Below are positions 1 through 8,291 of a stretch of 38,903 nt of DNA, piece after piece. Source of the stretch: Rhodopila sp. Lineage in GTDB: Bacteria > Pseudomonadota > Alphaproteobacteria > Acetobacterales > Acetobacteraceae. The stretch covers positions 1 to 38,903 of the forward strand of contig JARLIN010000281.1 in assembly GCA_031291715.1 (NCBI GenBank), in the 5' to 3' direction. Every line of letters begins with the position of its first letter. Positions within the stretch are counted from its first letter, which is position 1. Below the pieces are notes generated by a model, which had not been told where the DNA came from, did no database searches, and worked only from the letters and a program-made list of their open reading frames with translations. Position numbers and translations under genes: made by a program.

Positions 1-2
1 CG

Positions 3-1628
3 ACCTACCCGGTCTGGATCGCCAATTTCGTGTTGATGGAATACGGCACCGGCGCGATTTTCGGTTGTCCAGGACACGATCAGCGAGATTTGGAATTCGC
101 GCGGAAGTATCGATTGGAGGTTATCCCGGTGGTTTTGCCGCTGGGCGCCGACCCGGCAACGTTCGCCATCGGCAAAGAGGCCTATGTCGGTCCCGGCATT
201 GCGTTCAACTCGGCGTTCCTGAACGGCCTCGACGTTGACGCGGCGAAACGAGCGGCCATCGATGCGTTGGCGGCCAAGGGCGTCGGGCAGGGCGTCACCA
301 ACTGGCGGCTGCGGGACTGGGGCATGTCGCGCCAGCGCTACTGGGGCTGTCCAATTCCGATTATCCACTGCGATGACTGCGGCGTGGTGCCGGTGCCCGA
401 CGATCAGTTGCCCGTCCTGCTGCCGGACGACGTGACGTTCGACCGGCCGGGCAATCCGCTGGACCACCACCCGACCTGGAAGCATGTCAACTGCCCGGTG
501 TGCGGCAAGCCGGCGCGGCGGGAGACCGATACGTTCGACACCTTCGTCGATAGCTCCTGGTATTTCGCCCGCTATTGCAGCCCGACCGCCGATGTGCCGC
601 TGGTGAAGGAGGCGGTGGATCACTGGATGCCGGTCGATCAGTATATCGGCGGCATCGAGCACGCGATCCTGCATCTGCTCTATTCGCGCTTCTTCACCCG
701 GGCGATGAAGGACACCGGCCACATCTCGGTCGAGGAGCCGTTCGCCGGCCTGTTCACACAGGGGATGGTGAACCACGAGTCCTATCGCGGTGCCGACAAC
801 CGCTGGCTGTACCCGGAGGAGATCGAGAAGCGCTCCGACGGCACCGCCGTGCATCGCAAAACGGGTGAGCCGGTGACGGTGGGCCGCGTCGAGGCGATGA
901 GCAAGTCCAAGCGCAACACCATCGACCCGGGCGCCATCATCGCCCGCTACGGCGCCGACACCGCACGCTGGTTCATCCTGTCCGACAACCCGCCCGACCG
1001 GGACATGGAGTGGACCGAATCCGGCGCCGCCGGCGCGTTCCGCTTCACCCAGCGCGTGTTCCGTCTCGCCGAAGCGTTGGACGGGGCCCGGGCCGAGATG
1101 ATGCCCGACTCGTTTGGTCCCGCTGGCCGGACCTTGCGGCGGGCGACCCATCGCTGCATTGCCGCGGTGACCGAGGCGCTGGAGGGTTTCGCGTTCAACG
1201 TCGCGGTGGCGCGTCTGTACGAACTGGCCAATGCCATCACCGACGCCGAACGCGCCGCGCCGGAAGTTGGGCTGGTCTGGGCTCGGCGCGAAGCCGTGGA
1301 GATGCTGGCCCGCCTGAGCAGTCCGATGATGCCGCATCTGGCCGAGGAAGTGTACGCCCGCCTGTTCCCGAACGACCGCCATCTGGTCGCTGAACTGGCG
1401 TGGCCGGAGGCCGATCCGGCGCTGCTGGTGGCGGAAAGCGTGACCATCGCGGTGCAGGTGATGGGCAAGCTGCGCGGCACGATCGAGGTGGCGCCGAACG
1501 CGCCGGCCGATCTGGTGCTGGCGGCGGCGGAAGCCGATCCGAACGTGGCCAAGGCTCTGGAAGGCAAGCGCATCGTCAAGCGCGTGCATGTCCCCAACCG
1601 CATCGTCAACTTCGTGGTGACCGGATGA
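3..1628 (+). CDS. leuS: Leucyl-tRNA synthetase, 3' part (5' end outside window)
   Basis: This class I aminoacyl-tRNA synthetase charges tRNA-Leu with leucine in the cytoplasm. The reading frame is open from the first complete codon, so the gene starts before the window, and 541 C-terminal residues are visible. The fragment opens in the end of the editing domain ([18 protein letters not shown]), which is typical of bacterial LeuRS. It continues through a Cys-containing insertion ([24 protein letters not shown]) and the KMSKS loop, here MSKSK, at 897-911. The anticodon-binding helical domain and the small C-terminal domain follow. The stop codon overlaps the lptE start as ATGA (1625-1628), so translational coupling is likely. 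The leuS-lptE-holA order is widespread in proteobacteria. The identity is secure; only the N-terminal catalytic half is missing. Confidence 0.98.
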   Translation, partial: TYPVWIANFVLMEYGTGAIFGCPGHDQRDLEFARKYRLEVIPVVLPLGADPATFAIGKEAYVGPGIAFNSAFLNGLDVDAAKRAAIDALAAKGVGQGVTNWRLRDWGMSRQRYWGCPIPIIHCDDCGVVPVPDDQLPVLLPDDVTFDRPGNPLDHHPTWKHVNCPVCGKPARRETDTFDTFVDSSWYFARYCSPTADVPLVKEAVDHWMPVDQYIGGIEHAILHLLYSRFFTRAMKDTGHISVEEPFAGLFTQGMVNHESYRGADNRWLYPEEIEKRSDGTAVHRKTGEPVTVGRVEAMSKSKRNTIDPGAIIARYGADTARWFILSDNPPDRDMEWTESGAAGAFRFTQRVFRLAEALDGARAEMMPDSFGPAGRTLRRATHRCIAAVTEALEGFAFNVAVARLYELANAITDAERAAPEVGLVWARREAVEMLARLSSPMMPHLAEEVYARLFPNDRHLVAELAWPEADPALLVAESVTIAVQVMGKLRGTIEVAPNAPADLVLAAAEADPNVAKALEGKRIVKRVHVPNRIVNFVVTG

Positions 1629-2158
1629 AGCCCAACGTCAGCCGCCGCTGGTTGTGTCTCGGCTCCCTGGCCACGTTGGGAGGCTGCGGCTTCCAGCCGG
1701 TCTATATGCCGACAGCCTCCGGTAAGGCTGGCGTGGCGCAGCGCGAACTGGCTTCGGTCTATGTCGGGATCATCCCCGAGCGGCCCGGGCAGCTTCTGCG
1801 ACAGGCGTTGCAGGAGCGGTTCGGCAACGACTCCGGCACGCCATCGGCCTATGACCTGCAGGTTTCGTTCGGGATCGCTGGTGAGGGAATCGCGATCGAG
1901 ACGAGCAACCTCGCCACCAGGATCAGGCTGACCGGGAATGCCTCCTGGATCCTCCTTGCCCACGATCCGAAGCGTACCGCCCTGACCACGGGAAACGCCC
2001 GCGCGATCGATGGCGTGAACATATTCGACTCGCAGTATTTCGCAGCCGACCTGGAGGTCGAGGCGGAGCAGAAGCGGATCGCCGAGAACATCGCCACACA
2101 GATCGCGACCCAGCTTGCCGTCTGGTTCCGCGAGCAGGCGGCGAAAAAGACCGGATAG
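1625..2158 (+). CDS. lptE: LPS-assembly lipoprotein LptE
   Basis: This is the outer-membrane lipoprotein that plugs LptD and completes lipopolysaccharide delivery to the cell surface. The 177-residue product begins [20 protein letters not shown], a short basic n-region and hydrophobic stretch ending in a lipobox, with Leu-Gly-Gly before Cys21. The following GFQPVY is characteristic of the LptE family. A mixed alpha/beta body and a C-terminal amphipathic helix (residues about 140-175) follow. The ATG at 1625 was chosen because it overlaps the leuS stop in an ATGA junction and places the lipobox correctly; the longer open frame upstream lies inside leuS. It ends 5 bases before holA. Length and neighbours fit alphaproteobacterial LptE. 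Sequence conservation in this family is low, so the call rests on the lipobox, the GFQPVY motif and synteny together. Confidence 0.93.
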   Translation: MKPNVSRRWLCLGSLATLGGCGFQPVYMPTASGKAGVAQRELASVYVGIIPERPGQLLRQALQERFGNDSGTPSAYDLQVSFGIAGEGIAIETSNLATRIRLTGNASWILLAHDPKRTALTTGNARAIDGVNIFDSQYFAADLEVEAEQKRIAENIATQIATQLAVWFREQAAKKTG

Positions 2159-2163
2159 GGCCG

Positions 2164-3189
2164 ATGAAGCTGGCCGCGGCCGGGGTCCGGAACTTCCTGC
2201 GCGACCCCGGGACATGTCGGGTTGTGCTGCTGTACGGGGAAGACGCCGGCATGATCCGAGAGCGCGCCGAAACGTTGGTGCGCGTCGTCGCCGGCTCCCT
2301 GGACGATCCTTTTCATGTGACGGAACTGGCACGCGAGGACATTCGCCGGCTGCCCGACGAGGCAGCCGGGTTGTCGCTGATGGGTGGCCGGCGCGTGGTG
2401 CGGGTGCGGGACGTGACCGATGCGGCGACCGACCCGGTCCAGACCCTGCTGAAAGGCCGCGCACCGGCACTGGTCGTGCTGGAAGGCCCTTCGATCCAGT
2501 CGCGGTCCCGCCTGCGCACCGCTTTGGAAGCTGCGACCGATGGCGTCGCGATCGGTTGCTACCCCGAGGAGGGGCGGGCGCTGGAAGAGACGATCCGCGA
2601 CACGCTCCGTACGGCCGGCGCCGGTATCGAGCCCGATGCCCTGTCCTGGCTGTCGCAGCAGCTCGGTGCCGACCGGGCCTCCACGCGGGCGGAACTGGAG
2701 AAGCTGGCATTGTATGTGGGACCCGGCAACCGGGTCGATCTGGACGCGGCGATGACCTGCGTGGGCGACCTCGCCGGTCTGTCGCTGGACGACGCGCTGT
2801 TCGCGGCGACCACCGGCGACGTCGCAACCGCCGACCGCGCGCTGGAAGCGGCTGTGGCGGAGGGCGCTGCGCCGGTGCAGGTCTTGCGGGCGGCGCTCGG
2901 GCACCTGCAACGGCTGCACCGGGCGCGGCTGGTGATGGACGAACAGGGCGTGACCGCGGCCGATGCGGTGAAGGGCCTGCGGCCGCCGGTGTTCTACCAG
3001 AAGGTCGGCGCCTTCACCCGTTCGCTTGGCCTCTGGCCGGCGGCGACGCTGACCGCGGCGATGGCTGCGCTGGCCGAGGCTGAGCGTGGCTGTAAGCGCA
3101 CCGGCTGGCCGGACCAGGCGCTGTGCCGCAATGCCGTGCTGACCCTGGCGCGGCGTTCGGCGGCAGCGTCCCGATCGATGAGACGATGA
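2164..3189 (+). CDS. holA: DNA polymerase III delta subunit
   Basis: HolA is the clamp-loader subunit that opens the beta sliding clamp at the replication fork. The 341-residue protein starts MKLAAAGVRNFLRDPG and has the HolA-type N-terminal AAA+-like fold (VVLLYGEDAGMIRERAETLV). There is no functional Walker A motif, as expected for delta. A lid region and the C-terminal collar helices follow (DLAGLSLDDALFAATTGDVATADRAL, then HLQRLHRARLVMDEQG). Length matches the family's usual 330-345 residues. The gene begins 5 bases after lptE and is the third gene of the leuS-lptE-holA unit. An AT-rich intergenic stretch follows the stop codon, so the operon probably ends here. Confidence 0.95.
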   Translation: MKLAAAGVRNFLRDPGTCRVVLLYGEDAGMIRERAETLVRVVAGSLDDPFHVTELAREDIRRLPDEAAGLSLMGGRRVVRVRDVTDAATDPVQTLLKGRAPALVVLEGPSIQSRSRLRTALEAATDGVAIGCYPEEGRALEETIRDTLRTAGAGIEPDALSWLSQQLGADRASTRAELEKLALYVGPGNRVDLDAAMTCVGDLAGLSLDDALFAATTGDVATADRALEAAVAEGAAPVQVLRAALGHLQRLHRARLVMDEQGVTAADAVKGLRPPVFYQKVGAFTRSLGLWPAATLTAAMAALAEAERGCKRTGWPDQALCRNAVLTLARRSAAASRSMRR

Positions 3190-3209
3190 CTGAGACCTGA
3201 GATAACGCA

Positions 3210-3242
3210 TATCTTTATTTGTTCAGTTATAGATAAATGATA
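3210..3242. repeat. AT-rich imperfect inverted repeat, possible promoter/operator
   Basis: Just after holA the sequence becomes strikingly AT-rich for this genome. Outer arms TATC (3210-3213) and GATA (3239-3242) flank inner arms TTTAT and ATAAA, giving an imperfect dyad of about 33 bases. It lies about 85 bases upstream of the small gene at 3328. It may be a promoter/operator for that gene or part of a holA 3' structure. The function is inferred from position and composition only. Confidence 0.35.
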
Positions 3243-3327
3243 CTTTGTTTTCCCCATTTGGTATGCAAAAAGGGTGTTGCTCTTGCTTCGGCTTCGGTGC
3301 GATCCGGTCGCACATCTGGAGATTGCA

Positions 3328-3705
3328 ATGTCCATCAAACGGCCCGGCGATCAGATCAGCCAAAACGGGGCCTTCGCGGTGCGAGCCCGGCCGCTTGGCT
3401 ATACCGAACTGGCTATGATGCAGCAGGCGATCGCTGAAGTCGCACCAGACTGGTCGGTCGAATTGCAGGGCATCTGCGCTGACGAGGCGACCTTGGTTCT
3501 GTTGCCCGAGGATGGTGACGACGCGACAGGACCTAGCTTCGTGATCAGCCGGGAGACCTATGGTTTCAGGCTGGATCAGGTGCATTGGGATACGCTGACC
3601 GAGGTTGGGGTCTTCGCGTCATTGAACGACGTTCTGGGCGCGCTCCGCATCCGGCTGGCGTTTTGCTCCGGCCGGGCGGCACCGCCTTCCGTGACCCTGC
3701 ATTAG
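3328..3705 (+). CDS. Hypothetical protein, 125 aa
   Basis: I do not recognise this family. The ATG at 3328 was preferred to the earlier in-frame codon at 3274 because a GGAG sits at 3318-3321, seven bases upstream. The product begins MSIKRPGDQISQNGAFAVRA. It has no signal peptide or membrane segment and is acidic in the middle (DEATLVLLPEDGDD). It ends in a predicted beta-rich part followed by a short helix (ASLNDVLGALRIRLAF). The upstream DNA is AT-rich and promoter-like, and the gene appears monocistronic. The C-terminal pattern F-x-S-[LM]-x-D-V-L-x-x-L also occurs in the unknown 100-residue protein at 37090-37392, which may be a distant relative. Codon usage is compatible with a real gene. 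Confidence 0.65.
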   Translation: MSIKRPGDQISQNGAFAVRARPLGYTELAMMQQAIAEVAPDWSVELQGICADEATLVLLPEDGDDATGPSFVISRETYGFRLDQVHWDTLTEVGVFASLNDVLGALRIRLAFCSGRAAPPSVTLH

Positions 3706-3729
3706 GCGTCGCTCTCATCGCGGCGCTGT

Positions 3730-3759
3730 CCAGCCTCTCCCTGTCCCAGCCTCTCCCTG
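3730..3759. repeat. Short tandem direct repeat (2 copies of a 14-mer)
   Basis: CCAGCCTCTCCCTG occurs at 3730-3743 and again at 3746-3759, a period of 16 bases, in the short gap between the hypothetical gene and the TPR-like gene. It may be replication slippage. I see no hairpin or gene associated with it. Confidence 0.7.
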
Positions 3760-3846
3760 CCAAAGCATTGCTGCTCGCCAGCTGTTGACGCATCGTCGAT
3801 CCTATCGACTGGATGACCGATACAAAGCAGGCGGGAGGGATGCGCG

Positions 3847-4752
3847 ATGCCAGTCTCGAAAAGCCGGCGGAAAAAGGCCACACCTAAGGCCGCGGGTAAG
3901 GCGAAGGCGGCCGTTGCGCTCCCCGATTCGAGCGCAATGGAGAAGTTCCTCGCCGGCCTGGCCGGGCGGCCGCGAGACGAGGCGATCGCCAAAGCCCAGG
4001 ATGTGATGTACGAGGCATGGAACCGGGATTCGTCCCGCGTGCGGGTCGCATTGGCGCGAAAGGCGCTTTCCATTTCGCCGCTTTGCGCCGACGCCTATAA
4101 TCTTCTGGCTGAAGAGGCGAAGTCCGCCGAAGAAGCTCGGGATCTGTACGCCAGGGGCGTCGAAGCAGGCGCCTTGGCGCTTGGCCCCGAAGGGTTCGAG
4201 GAATTCGCGGGCCACTTCTGGGGATTTCTCGAAACCCGTCCGTACATGCGGGCCCTGGCCGGCCTTGCGGGTGCGCTCCAACGTCTCGGTGACGAGGGGG
4301 CAGCTATCGGCCATTACCGTGAGATGTTGAAGCTGAATCCAAACGACAATCAGGGTATTCGGTATGTCCTCGCCGCCCTGTTGCTCGGGCGTGACGATGT
4401 TGCGGCGCTCAAGGAATTGCTTGCCGCCTATGAAGAGGACGGTTCGGCCGTGTGGTGTTATACGCGGGCATTGCTCGCCTTCCGCGATGGTGGTGCGTCG
4501 GGTGAAGAAGCGCTGAAGCTGGCACAACTGGCCTGGCACTCGAACGAGCACGTGCCCGGGATCCTGGCCGGCAAGAAGCCGGCGCTGTTAAGCCCGAGCG
4601 GCTTCATAACGGTGGGCGGCCCCGATGAGGCAGCGGATTATGTGCTTATGTTCGGCCCAGCCTGGCGTCGCACCGAAGGGGCGATCGCCTGGCTGACCGC
4701 TGTCACCTCGGCCTTGCCGCCGAAGCGGCGACCCGGCAAAGCCCCAAGCTGA
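3847..4752 (+). CDS. TPR-like (ST7-type) helical repeat protein
   Basis: The 301-residue protein has a basic Lys/Ala-rich N-terminus (residues 1-25) and then alpha-helical tetratricopeptide-like repeats. Visible units include ARKALSISPLCADAYNLLAEEA and GDEGAAIGHYREMLKLNPND, the latter with the typical small-residue/Asn-Pro repeat end. The pattern GVEAGALALGPEGFEEFAGHFW and the C-terminal HVPGILAGKKP followed by a short alpha/beta tail recall bacterial relatives of ST7-type TPR proteins. TPR domains mediate protein-protein contacts; no catalytic motif, signal peptide or membrane segment is visible, so it is probably cytoplasmic. A purine-rich GGGAGGG precedes the ATG with good spacing. The partner is unknown, and neither neighbour suggests a pathway. 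Confidence 0.75.
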   Translation: MPVSKSRRKKATPKAAGKAKAAVALPDSSAMEKFLAGLAGRPRDEAIAKAQDVMYEAWNRDSSRVRVALARKALSISPLCADAYNLLAEEAKSAEEARDLYARGVEAGALALGPEGFEEFAGHFWGFLETRPYMRALAGLAGALQRLGDEGAAIGHYREMLKLNPNDNQGIRYVLAALLLGRDDVAALKELLAAYEEDGSAVWCYTRALLAFRDGGASGEEALKLAQLAWHSNEHVPGILAGKKPALLSPSGFITVGGPDEAADYVLMFGPAWRRTEGAIAWLTAVTSALPPKRRPGKAPS

Positions 4753-4860
4753 ACCGCGACCGCACACAGGCCGTTTCGGAAACGATGGCTGCCGCTGTGG
4801 TCCCGATGTTGCCGGCCGTGTGATGTGGGGGCATGGTGGTGGCAGACACCGGAACGAACC

Positions 4861-6063
4861 ATGCCATTGTTGAGTATCTCGCTGCGTCGCCGCCGCGCGC
4901 AGGCGCCTTTCCTATTGCTGGTCGCGATGACCGCCTGCGGCACTCTCGGTATGCATGTCATCATCCCCGCACTGCCCGCGACGGCGCGTGCACTGGGCAT
5001 GTCGATCGGGACCGCCCAGCTCACCATCACCTTGTATCTGATCGGCCTCGCGATCGGGCAATTGCTATATGGACCGGTGTCTGACCGGTTCGGCCGAAGG
5101 CCCGTTCTGCTGGTCGGGCTCTCATTGTTCACGGGCGCGAGCGTGGTGACCGCGCTGGCCCCGAACGCGACCATCCTGATCGGTGCCCGCATCCTGCAAT
5201 CGATCGGCGGCTGTGCCGGGCTGGTGCTGGGCAGGGCCGCCGTCCGCGATGGCGCCACGGCCGAGAAAGCGGCCGGCCAACTCGCGTTGCTGACGCTGGT
5301 GATGGCGATGGTGCCGGCCATCGCGCCGGCGATCGGCGGATACATCACCGCGTATATCGACTGGCGGGCGAGCTATGTGTTGCTGGCGCTGTTCGGGGGC
5401 TCGACCCTGCTCGCCTGCGCTCTCCTGATGCCCGAGACGCTGTCGCAGCCGAGCACCTCCAGGCGGTCGATGGTCACCGCCTATGTGCGGCTGCTGCGCT
5501 CGCCGCGGTTCCTGGGCTACGCGGTCGGCGGTGCCTGCTCAACCACCGCGTTCTATGGGTTCATGTCGGCGTCGCCGTTCATCTTCGAGTCGCAATTGCA
5601 CCAGCCAACCCAAAGGGTCGGGCTGTATTATCTGCTGCTGATGCTCGGCGTGGCGGCTGGCAGCTTTGGTGCCAACCGCGTCGCCGGACGGCTGCCGCTG
5701 CGCACGGCGCTGCGCATCGCCAATGGCCTGGGGATTTTGGGCGCGTCGCTGTTCGCCTTGGCGGATGCGGGGAACATGCTCACCGTGGCGACCGTGGTGG
5801 CGCCGGTCAGCCTGTTCATGGTGGGGGCCGGCATGGCCAGCCCGTTCGCTCTGGCGGGGTCGGTCAGCGTCAACCCGCAGGCGATCGGGGCGGCATCGGG
5901 CATGTACGGGTTCATCCAGATGGGTTACGGAATGCTGTGCACCGTGGTGGTGGAGACATGGCATCCCGGCGCGGTGTATCCGGTCGCCGCCGTGCTGCTG
6001 GGTTCGGCGCTGCTGGGCCAGGCCGCGATGTCGATGGCGCTGCGGGCCGAGCGCCGGCCCTGA
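4861..6063 (+). CDS. MFS multidrug efflux transporter, Bcr/CflA (DHA1) type
   Basis: This is an inner-membrane proton-driven exporter of the major facilitator superfamily. The 400-residue product has about 12 hydrophobic segments. The family's loop-2/3 motif A is clear at residues 71-80 (GPVSDRFGRR), and the motif-C-like segment AMVPAIAPAIGGYI lies in the fifth helix region. The early VIIPALPATARALGMSIGTAQ and the late NPQAIGAASGMYGFIQ are typical of the Bcr/CflA subgroup, which exports bicyclomycin, chloramphenicol or other small molecules. An upstream in-frame GTG at 4825 would add 12 Trp-rich residues; I prefer the ATG at 4861, which gives a normal basic N-terminus. The gene is convergent with the racemase-family gene, with almost no gap. 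The substrate cannot be read from sequence. Confidence 0.92.
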   Translation: MPLLSISLRRRRAQAPFLLLVAMTACGTLGMHVIIPALPATARALGMSIGTAQLTITLYLIGLAIGQLLYGPVSDRFGRRPVLLVGLSLFTGASVVTALAPNATILIGARILQSIGGCAGLVLGRAAVRDGATAEKAAGQLALLTLVMAMVPAIAPAIGGYITAYIDWRASYVLLALFGGSTLLACALLMPETLSQPSTSRRSMVTAYVRLLRSPRFLGYAVGGACSTTAFYGFMSASPFIFESQLHQPTQRVGLYYLLLMLGVAAGSFGANRVAGRLPLRTALRIANGLGILGASLFALADAGNMLTVATVVAPVSLFMVGAGMASPFALAGSVSVNPQAIGAASGMYGFIQMGYGMLCTVVVETWHPGAVYPVAAVLLGSALLGQAAMSMALRAERRP

Positions 6064-6786
6064 TCAGACCCCGAACACCCGGCCCCACCCAGTCACCCGC
6101 GCCGGATCGATCCCGGCGAGCTTCAGGCTTTTCCCCACCACGGTGGCGATCGAGTCGTAAATCGGGATGCCGGTTTCCTTCTCCAGCGCCGCCACCAGGG
6201 GCGCCGCGTTCAGGTTCGTGCAGATGATGCCGATCGCATCCGGTTTCTCGGCCGCGACGGCCCGGATCATGGCGGTCAGCGTGTCGCCCGAGACCTCGGC
6301 GAAGGCGAAGTTATCCTGGATGCCCAGATGCCGTTCGGCGTCGCAGGTGATCCCCATCGCGGCGTAGTTCGCGACAATCCGTTGCTGGACAGCCTCGATA
6401 TAAGGGGTGACCAGGCCAAAGCGCTTCACGCCGGTTCTCGCCAGGATCTCGTTCAGCGCCAACATCGAGGTGGCGGCACGGATGCCTGTTGACGCCTCGA
6501 TCCGCTCGCACAGGCGTTGATCCGCGTCGAAGCCCAGCCAGCCGGATGAGGTTCCGTTCCAGGCGATGACATCGACCTTGGCGTGGGCCAGAAGCTCCGC
6601 TGCTGCCAGGATCGGGCGGTCGTCGAACTGCGCCAACGCGTCGCCGGTCAGCGCGATCTCGGTTACCCGGAAGCGGGAGAAATGCACGGAAACCGCGGGC
6701 AGGCCAGCCAGCATCGCGGAAGTGACCGGCTCCAGCGTGGTGTTGGAGGACGGGGTTAGCATGCCAAGACGGATGGGTGGGTTCAT
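6064..6786 (-). CDS. Asp/Glu racemase superfamily enzyme, arylmalonate-decarboxylase/maleate-isomerase-like
   Basis: The 240-residue cytoplasmic protein begins MNPPIRLGMLTPSSNTTLEP, the substrate-carboxylate-binding start common to maleate cis-trans isomerases and arylmalonate decarboxylases. Two-cysteine members carry their first catalytic Cys at about residue 77; here the segment reads AWNGTSSGWLG, so Cys is replaced by Asn-Gly (residues 77-78). The second Cys is kept at residue 189 (IICTNLNA). This single-cysteine layout and the 240-residue length match the decarboxylase subgroup better than true racemases or maleate isomerases. The longer frame upstream to 6894 lacks a homologous N-terminus, so the ATG at 6786 was chosen. 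It stands alone on the minus strand, divergent from the small ORF at 6893. Physiological substrate unknown; an aryl- or alkyl-malonate or maleate-like diacid is plausible. Confidence 0.85.
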   Translation of the reverse strand: MNPPIRLGMLTPSSNTTLEPVTSAMLAGLPAVSVHFSRFRVTEIALTGDALAQFDDRPILAAAELLAHAKVDVIAWNGTSSGWLGFDADQRLCERIEASTGIRAATSMLALNEILARTGVKRFGLVTPYIEAVQQRIVANYAAMGITCDAERHLGIQDNFAFAEVSGDTLTAMIRAVAAEKPDAIGIICTNLNAAPLVAALEKETGIPIYDSIATVVGKSLKLAGIDPARVTGWGRVFGV

Positions 6787-6892
6787 CGCGACAGTTTCGC
6801 ATACTGGGGCGCGTGAAGACGAGAGATGAACCGCCGGTCTTCCGGGACGGTTCAGCCGCGACCGGCATCCGCGCCCGCTGAAAGGAGGCGCC

Positions 6893-7129
6893 ATGTCAAC
6901 GCGTGTTCGCTCCGAGCGTCACCGTGACAAGTCTCTGGAAGACGGTCTCCCCGCCAGCGGTCCGCCGGCCACCGCCGGAATCACGGGTCCTGGAAGGCCT
7001 GACAGGCCGCCGCATCAGCGCGCCATCGACGAGCGTCCGACCGGAACGCCGACCTCGGACCGCCACGCCACGGAAACCGCGCATCAATGGGAGCATGAGG
7101 TGGAGCCGTCGCCGAAGCGAAATCGGTGA
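6893..7129 (+). CDS. Small Arg/Pro-rich hydrophilic protein, 78 aa (hypothetical)
   Basis: This ORF has one of the best ribosome binding sites in the window: AAAGGAGG ends six bases before the ATG. The product (MSTRVRSERHRDKSLEDG at its start) is strongly hydrophilic, rich in Arg, Pro, Thr, Glu and His, and likely disordered. It has no signal peptide, membrane segment or recognised domain. It lies between the racemase-family gene (divergent) and the TRAP binding-protein gene (same strand, 75 bases on). The good Shine-Dalgarno argues for translation. The low-complexity composition in a GC-rich genome argues for caution. Confidence 0.45.
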   Translation: MSTRVRSERHRDKSLEDGLPASGPPATAGITGPGRPDRPPHQRAIDERPTGTPTSDRHATETAHQWEHEVEPSPKRNR

Positions 7130-7145
7130 TTATATTTTGATATAA
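7130..7145. promoter_or_regulatory. Perfect AT-rich palindrome upstream of the TRAP binding protein
   Basis: TTATAT (7130-7135), a four-base centre and ATATAA (7140-7145) form a perfect dyad. It lies about 60 bases upstream of the ATG at 7205, in the only AT-rich patch of the region. Size and symmetry are typical of an operator for a dimeric regulator such as a GntR-family protein, but no regulator gene is adjacent. The same AT-rich patch may contain the -10 region. Confidence 0.5.
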
Positions 7146-7204
7146 GGATAGATTTCAGGGTGGAATGTGTGGAAGAGTCGGCCGCTTGAAGGAGGCACGA
7201 TCCC

Positions 7205-8269
7205 ATGCATTGCGCCGAAGAATCTCGCGGGCCACACAGGCTTTCACCGACGCGGGTTCGGCGACTGCCCAGGCGCGGCGTGCTGGCCGCCGCATCGGGT
7301 GCGCTCGCTGCACCGTTCCTGCCGCGTTTTGCCCGGGCGGCGCAGTTCACGTGGCGGATCGCCCATAGCGCACCGTCCGACTTTTCACTGCAACTTCGCC
7401 TCGTTGAGGCGGCCGGTACGATCGCGACCCACTCCGACGGCCAGATGGAAGTGCAGGTCTACCCCAACAGCGAATTAGGCGGCCCGGTGGGACTGCTGGC
7501 GCAATTGCGTGCCGGCACGATCGATGCCGTACCGCTGACCAGCCAATTGTTGTCCTCCAGCCTGGCCGTCGCCGCACTGCCGATGCTGGGTTTCGCATTC
7601 GCGGGTTACGACCGGCTCTGGCCCGCGATGGACGGCGATGTGGGTGGCTTCCTGCGTGACCAGATCAAGGAACGGCTTGGCCTGGTGGCGATGGACCGGT
7701 GCTGGGATTTCGGTTTTCGCCAGATCACGACGGGCGGAAAGACGATCGATACGGCTGGGGATATGGAGGGGCTGCGGCTGCGCACGGTGGCGGAGGCGGA
7801 TTTCATCGCTTTATTCCAGGCGCTGAAAGCGCTCCCCGTCGCGATGCCCTTGAGCGCGCTGGAAGCCACGTTGCGGTCCGGTTCGATACAAGCGCAGGAA
7901 AGCGTGCTGCCGTTGGTCAAGGGCGCCGGACTATTCAAGGTGCAATCCGTCTGCGCGCTGACAAACCATGTCTGGGACGGTCAATGGATGTGCGTCAGCG
8001 CGAAATCCTGGTCGAAGCTGCCACCGAAGTTGCAACAGGTGGTTGCCGGGGCGCTGAACGAAAGCGCGTTGAATCAACGGCAGGACACGATGACGGCCGA
8101 TACGAAGATCCGCAAGGAACTGGAAGCCACGGGAATGAAATTCAACGCGGTTGATCCGGAAAGCTTCCGCGCGACGCTTCGCAAGTCCGGCTATTATGCC
8201 GCGTGGCGCACGAAAATCGGTGAAGCCGGCTGGGCGGCGTTGGAAAAATATGCCGGCCGCCTGACCTGA
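7205..8269 (+). CDS. TRAP transporter solute-binding protein, DctP family
   Basis: This periplasmic binding protein captures a carboxylate ligand for a tripartite ATP-independent transporter. The 354-residue precursor has a long n-region, a twin-arginine-like signal (PRRGVLAAASGALAAPFLPR, residues 22-41) and probable cleavage after about residue 46. The mature part has the DctP pattern: WRIAHSAPSDFSLQ, then VQVYPNSELGG, the ligand-arginine region MEGLRLRTVAEADF, and PLSALEATLRSGSIQAQES. An AAGGAGG sequence precedes the ATG by about 8 bases. No DctQ or DctM membrane subunits are in the window, so it is an orphan receptor here and must pair with a permease encoded elsewhere. An AT-rich palindrome upstream suggests regulated expression. 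It is convergent with the EipB-like gene, 22 bases apart. Confidence 0.9.
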   Translation: MHCAEESRGPHRLSPTRVRRLPRRGVLAAASGALAAPFLPRFARAAQFTWRIAHSAPSDFSLQLRLVEAAGTIATHSDGQMEVQVYPNSELGGPVGLLAQLRAGTIDAVPLTSQLLSSSLAVAALPMLGFAFAGYDRLWPAMDGDVGGFLRDQIKERLGLVAMDRCWDFGFRQITTGGKTIDTAGDMEGLRLRTVAEADFIALFQALKALPVAMPLSALEATLRSGSIQAQESVLPLVKGAGLFKVQSVCALTNHVWDGQWMCVSAKSWSKLPPKLQQVVAGALNESALNQRQDTMTADTKIRKELEATGMKFNAVDPESFRATLRKSGYYAAWRTKIGEAGWAALEKYAGRLT

Positions 8270-8291
8270 CTTTCCGCTCGGGACAAAAAGT

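Noticed and set aside
947-3210. Long minus-strand frames over leuS, lptE and holA
   Set aside because: Arg/Pro-rich shadow frames in GC-rich DNA, opposite genes with clear homology; no ribosome binding site or domain.
4825-4860. GTG start adding 12 residues to the MFS transporter
   Set aside because: The extension is Trp-rich, atypical of MFS N-termini, and the ATG at 4861 gives a normal family start.
8269-8291. Terminator between the convergent TRAP receptor and EipB-like genes
   Set aside because: Only 22 bases, and no stable stem visible.
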